A stretch of DNA of 8,364 bases from an uncultured Lachnospiraceae bacterium (GTDB lineage Bacteria > Bacillota > Clostridia > Lachnospirales > Lachnospiraceae): positions 1 to 8,364 of the forward strand of contig CAJUHN010000178.1 in assembly GCA_910585935.1 (NCBI GenBank), in the 5' to 3' direction. Below, piece by piece: positions 6,167 through 8,364 of the stretch; the first letter of the stretch is position 1, and every line of letters begins with the position of its first letter. The notes under the pieces were generated by a model. That model did no database searches and was not told the DNA's origin. It saw only the letters and a program-made list of their open reading frames with translations. The translations under genes and the position numbers were made by a program.

Positions 6167-7573
6167 ATGACAGAAATAAATAAAACAGTATCAGAAAAAC
6201 TTAAAAAATTGAAAACAGAAAAAAGAGAAGTAAAATGGAAACGTTTATCCCAAACCCAATTAATAGCCACTGGATTTTTATTTATTATTTTGATAGGAAC
6301 ATTCCTTTTAATGTTGCCAATATCAAGCAGAGAAGGAGAAGTGACATCATTTTTTGATGCTATGTTCACGGCGGTCAGCGCTAGTTGTGTGACAGGGCTT
6401 ATCGTGGTGGATACTTATACACATTGGTCTACTTTTGGACAAATTGTGATTTTGATGATGATCCAAATTGGTGGTTTAGGTTTTATGACAATAGGAATTT
6501 TGTTTTCCATTATAATCCGCCGAAAAATCAGTTTGCGTGAGAGAGGTTTGATGCAGGAGAGTGTGAACACTTTAAAAATCGGTGGGATCATTAAATTGAC
6601 GAAGAAGATCATAAAAGGAACATTTTTATTAGAGGGTACAGGTGCACTTATTTTAGGAATCCGATTCAGTATGGAAAAGGATTTTGGATTTTTAAGAGGC
6701 TTTTATTATGGGATATTTCATTCCATTTCCGCTTTTTGTAACGCAGGATTCGATTTATTTGGGTATCAAGGTCAGTACAGTTCTATTGTGAATTATTCAG
6801 GTGATATCATTGTTAATCTGACAATCATGATATTAATTATAACAGGAGGTATTGGATTTGTCGTTTGGGATGATATCACGAAACATAAATTAAATTTTAA
6901 AAAATACATGTTGCATACGAAAATTGTTCTTGTTACAACGGGTATTTTAATCTTTGGCGGAGCATTTTTATTTTATCTACTGGAAAAAGATAATACCTTT
7001 GCAGAAATGGGAGTGATAGAAACTATATTAAGTTCTCTTTTCAGCTCTGTAACAGCAAGAACGGCGGGATTTAATTCTGTGGATACGGCTTCTTTAACAG
7101 AGGCAAGTAAATTATTGACGATAGTGCTGATGTTTATTGGAGGCAGTCCGGGTTCTACAGCAGGTGGTATTAAAACTACTACTATTGTAGTAATCTTGTT
7201 ATTCTTCTGGTCTAGTATGCGCCATACGTATGGATGCAATGTTTTTGGAAGAAGATTACAACATGATTCCATTATTAAAGCGAATGCTGTATTTAGTACA
7301 AATTTATTCATTGCAGTCAGTGCTGCTTTATTTATTGTGGCGATGCAGAGTACCCTGCCGCTTACAGATATCTTATTTGAAGTATTTTCAGCGATAGGTA
7401 CAGTTGGGATGAGTACAGGAATCACACGAGCATTAGAAACACCAGCAAAGATTATTATTATATTTTTAATGTTTTGTGGTAGAATCGGAAGTTTATCTTT
7501 TGCACTGTCATTTAATCAAAAAAGAAAAATAGCTCCTGTACAGCAGCCGGCAGAGAATGTCAATATCGGATAA
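6167..7573 (+). CDS. ktrB: KtrB-type potassium channel/transporter subunit
   Basis: A 468-residue polytopic membrane protein of the TrkH/KtrB superfamily, which moves potassium into the cell. All four pore-loop filter segments are present: SCVTGL (filter glycine 77), CNAGF (194), RTAGF (301) and GTVGMSTG (414). The hallmark GGSPGSTAGGIKTTT at 325-339 corresponds to the intramembrane gating loop region, and MIQIGGLGFMT at 98-108 is also typical. The cytosolic N-terminus (1-30) is lysine-rich. The length fits KtrB better than the longer proteobacterial TrkH. The ATG has AAGGA 6 nt upstream. The gene is followed after 60 nt by the regulatory subunit, so the two should form a KtrAB complex; coupling to sodium is known for some family members but cannot be read here. 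Confidence 0.95.
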   Translation: MTEINKTVSEKLKKLKTEKREVKWKRLSQTQLIATGFLFIILIGTFLLMLPISSREGEVTSFFDAMFTAVSASCVTGLIVVDTYTHWSTFGQIVILMMIQIGGLGFMTIGILFSIIIRRKISLRERGLMQESVNTLKIGGIIKLTKKIIKGTFLLEGTGALILGIRFSMEKDFGFLRGFYYGIFHSISAFCNAGFDLFGYQGQYSSIVNYSGDIIVNLTIMILIITGGIGFVVWDDITKHKLNFKKYMLHTKIVLVTTGILIFGGAFLFYLLEKDNTFAEMGVIETILSSLFSSVTARTAGFNSVDTASLTEASKLLTIVLMFIGGSPGSTAGGIKTTTIVVILLFFWSSMRHTYGCNVFGRRLQHDSIIKANAVFSTNLFIAVSAALFIVAMQSTLPLTDILFEVFSAIGTVGMSTGITRALETPAKIIIIFLMFCGRIGSLSFALSFNQKRKIAPVQQPAENVNIG

Positions 7574-7633
7574 TGAGAATTGACTATTTAATATAAATAG
7601 ATAGACAAATAGATATATAAGTGGAGGTTTTAA

Positions 7634-8284
7634 ATGAAATCAATATTAATTATAGGAATGGGAAGATTTGGACATCATTTATGTACAAAGCTTGCAGAAT
7701 TAGGAAATGAAATTATGATTGTAGATCAGAGAGAAGAAGTTTTAGAGGATCTATTGTCATCAGTGACAAGTGCTAAAATTGGAGATTGTACAAATGAAGA
7801 GGTTCTGAAAAGCTTGGGAGTGAGTAACTTTGATTTATGTTTTGTCTGCATAGGAACAAATTTCCAGAGCAGTTTGGAAATTACAAATTTGCTTAAGGAA
7901 ATGGGAGCAAAGTGTGTTATCAGCAAAGCGAATCGAGATATTCATGCAAAGTTTTTGTTGAAAAATGGGGCAGATGAAGTGATTTATCCTGATAGGGATA
8001 TTGCAGAAAGACTCGCTTTCAGACATAGTGCAAACCATGTATTTGATTATATTGAATTGACAGAAGAGTATTCTATCTATGAGATTCCTCCTATGCAGGA
8101 ATGGATTGGAAGATCTATAAGGGATTTAAACATTAGAGCGACTTACCATGTGAATATTTTAGGAATTAAAAAAGATGAAAAGGTAGCGTTATTGCCACCA
8201 GCAGAGCATATTTTTGTAAAAGATGAACATCTGATGGTGATAGGATTACGCACGGATTTAGAAAAAGTGATTAAACATTTATAA
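7634..8284 (+). CDS. ktrA: KtrA-type RCK regulatory subunit of potassium uptake
   Basis: A 216-residue soluble protein with an N-terminal RCK (Rossmann) domain at about 1-120 and an RCK_C (TrkA-C) domain at about 137-216. The nucleotide-binding loop GMGRFG is at 8-13, the acidic residue ending strand two is D31 (IVDQ), and GDCTN at 50-54 is also conserved. In characterised KtrA proteins the N-domain binds ATP/ADP or NAD(H) and a ring of eight subunits gates KtrB; the C-domain binds cyclic di-AMP in Staphylococcus aureus. Those properties are from the family, not shown here. The length of one RCK unit is normal for KtrA. The ATG has GGAGG (7623-7627) 6 nt upstream. The 60-nt gap after ktrB has no terminator, so the two genes are one operon. 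A repeat copy begins 16 nt after the stop. Confidence 0.95.
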   Translation: MKSILIIGMGRFGHHLCTKLAELGNEIMIVDQREEVLEDLLSSVTSAKIGDCTNEEVLKSLGVSNFDLCFVCIGTNFQSSLEITNLLKEMGAKCVISKANRDIHAKFLLKNGADEVIYPDRDIAERLAFRHSANHVFDYIELTEEYSIYEIPPMQEWIGRSIRDLNIRATYHVNILGIKKDEKVALLPPAEHIFVKDEHLMVIGLRTDLEKVIKHL

Positions 8285-8299
8285 AATCAGATGGCTGAA

Positions 8300-8364
8300 G
8301 GTTCGCGCAAAGAGCGCACCTATTCCAACGAAACCGCGCTCTCGCTCCGTTCCAGACGTAACGG
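8300..8364 (+). repeat. Dispersed structured repeat, copy 3 (cut by window edge)
   Basis: This starts with GGTTCGC (8300-8306), identical to copy 2, followed by an arm that differs from copy 2 and is two bases longer, and then a core (8323-8364) matching 5751-5792 with three mismatches over 42 nt. The 3' half lies beyond the window. It begins 16 nt after the ktrA stop in the same orientation, so it would form the 3' end of the ktrBA transcript. The arm itself contains a short local inverted repeat, GCGC-AAAGA-GCGC. Confidence 0.87.

Noticed and set aside
6973..7425. Minus-strand open frame of 150 codons inside ktrB
   Set aside because: It lies fully opposite the conserved KtrB pore and GGSPGSTAGG region, whose conservation explains the absence of stops; no family resemblance is seen.
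7590..7620. Repeated AAATAGATA motif between ktrB and ktrA
   Set aside because: Two copies of a 9-bp AT-rich motif separated by 3 nt in a 60-nt spacer; too short and simple to call an operator or a repeat element.

Overview
The window looks like chromosomal DNA from a low-GC Gram-positive anaerobe, most likely a Lachnospiraceae-type Clostridia. Reasons are the AT-rich intergenic DNA, strong AGGAGG-type ribosome binding sites, TTG and GTG starts, and a GldFG-like ABC locus together with a KtrAB potassium system. The family-level assignment is inference from style; no marker gene is present.

Layout. Positions 126-5434 hold a minus-strand operon, read right to left: an ABC ATPase with an unusual lysine-rich then acidic C-terminal tail, an ABC-2 permease, a GldG-like membrane-anchored auxiliary protein and a DUF4340 protein. 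After a 15-bp hairpin that looks like a terminator comes a small Thr/Asn/Gly-rich lipoprotein. The first four genes are tightly coupled by overlaps of 17 nt and 1 nt and a 9-nt gap, once two starts are corrected from their ribosome binding sites. They probably form one envelope-associated ABC complex of unknown substrate. Positions 6167-8284 hold a divergent plus-strand operon, ktrB-ktrA, encoding a potassium-translocating channel subunit and its cytosolic RCK nucleotide-sensing partner. The 732-bp divergent region carries candidate promoters for both sides.

The most notable non-coding content is a GC-rich dispersed repeat present three times: cut by the left edge (1-57, minus), complete between the operons (5730-5879, plus), and cut by the right edge (8300-8364, plus). 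The complete copy folds on paper into a long multi-part hairpin: a 22-bp outer stem with one bulged base, then further nested stems and an 8-bp terminal hairpin with a TAAC loop. The core is nearly identical among copies while the outer arm differs in sequence and length. That is the reverse of a simple MITE with conserved ends and suggests a structured RNA or a palindromic element whose arms co-vary. I do not recognise the family. The two edge copies lie just downstream of the last gene of each operon and in the sense orientation.
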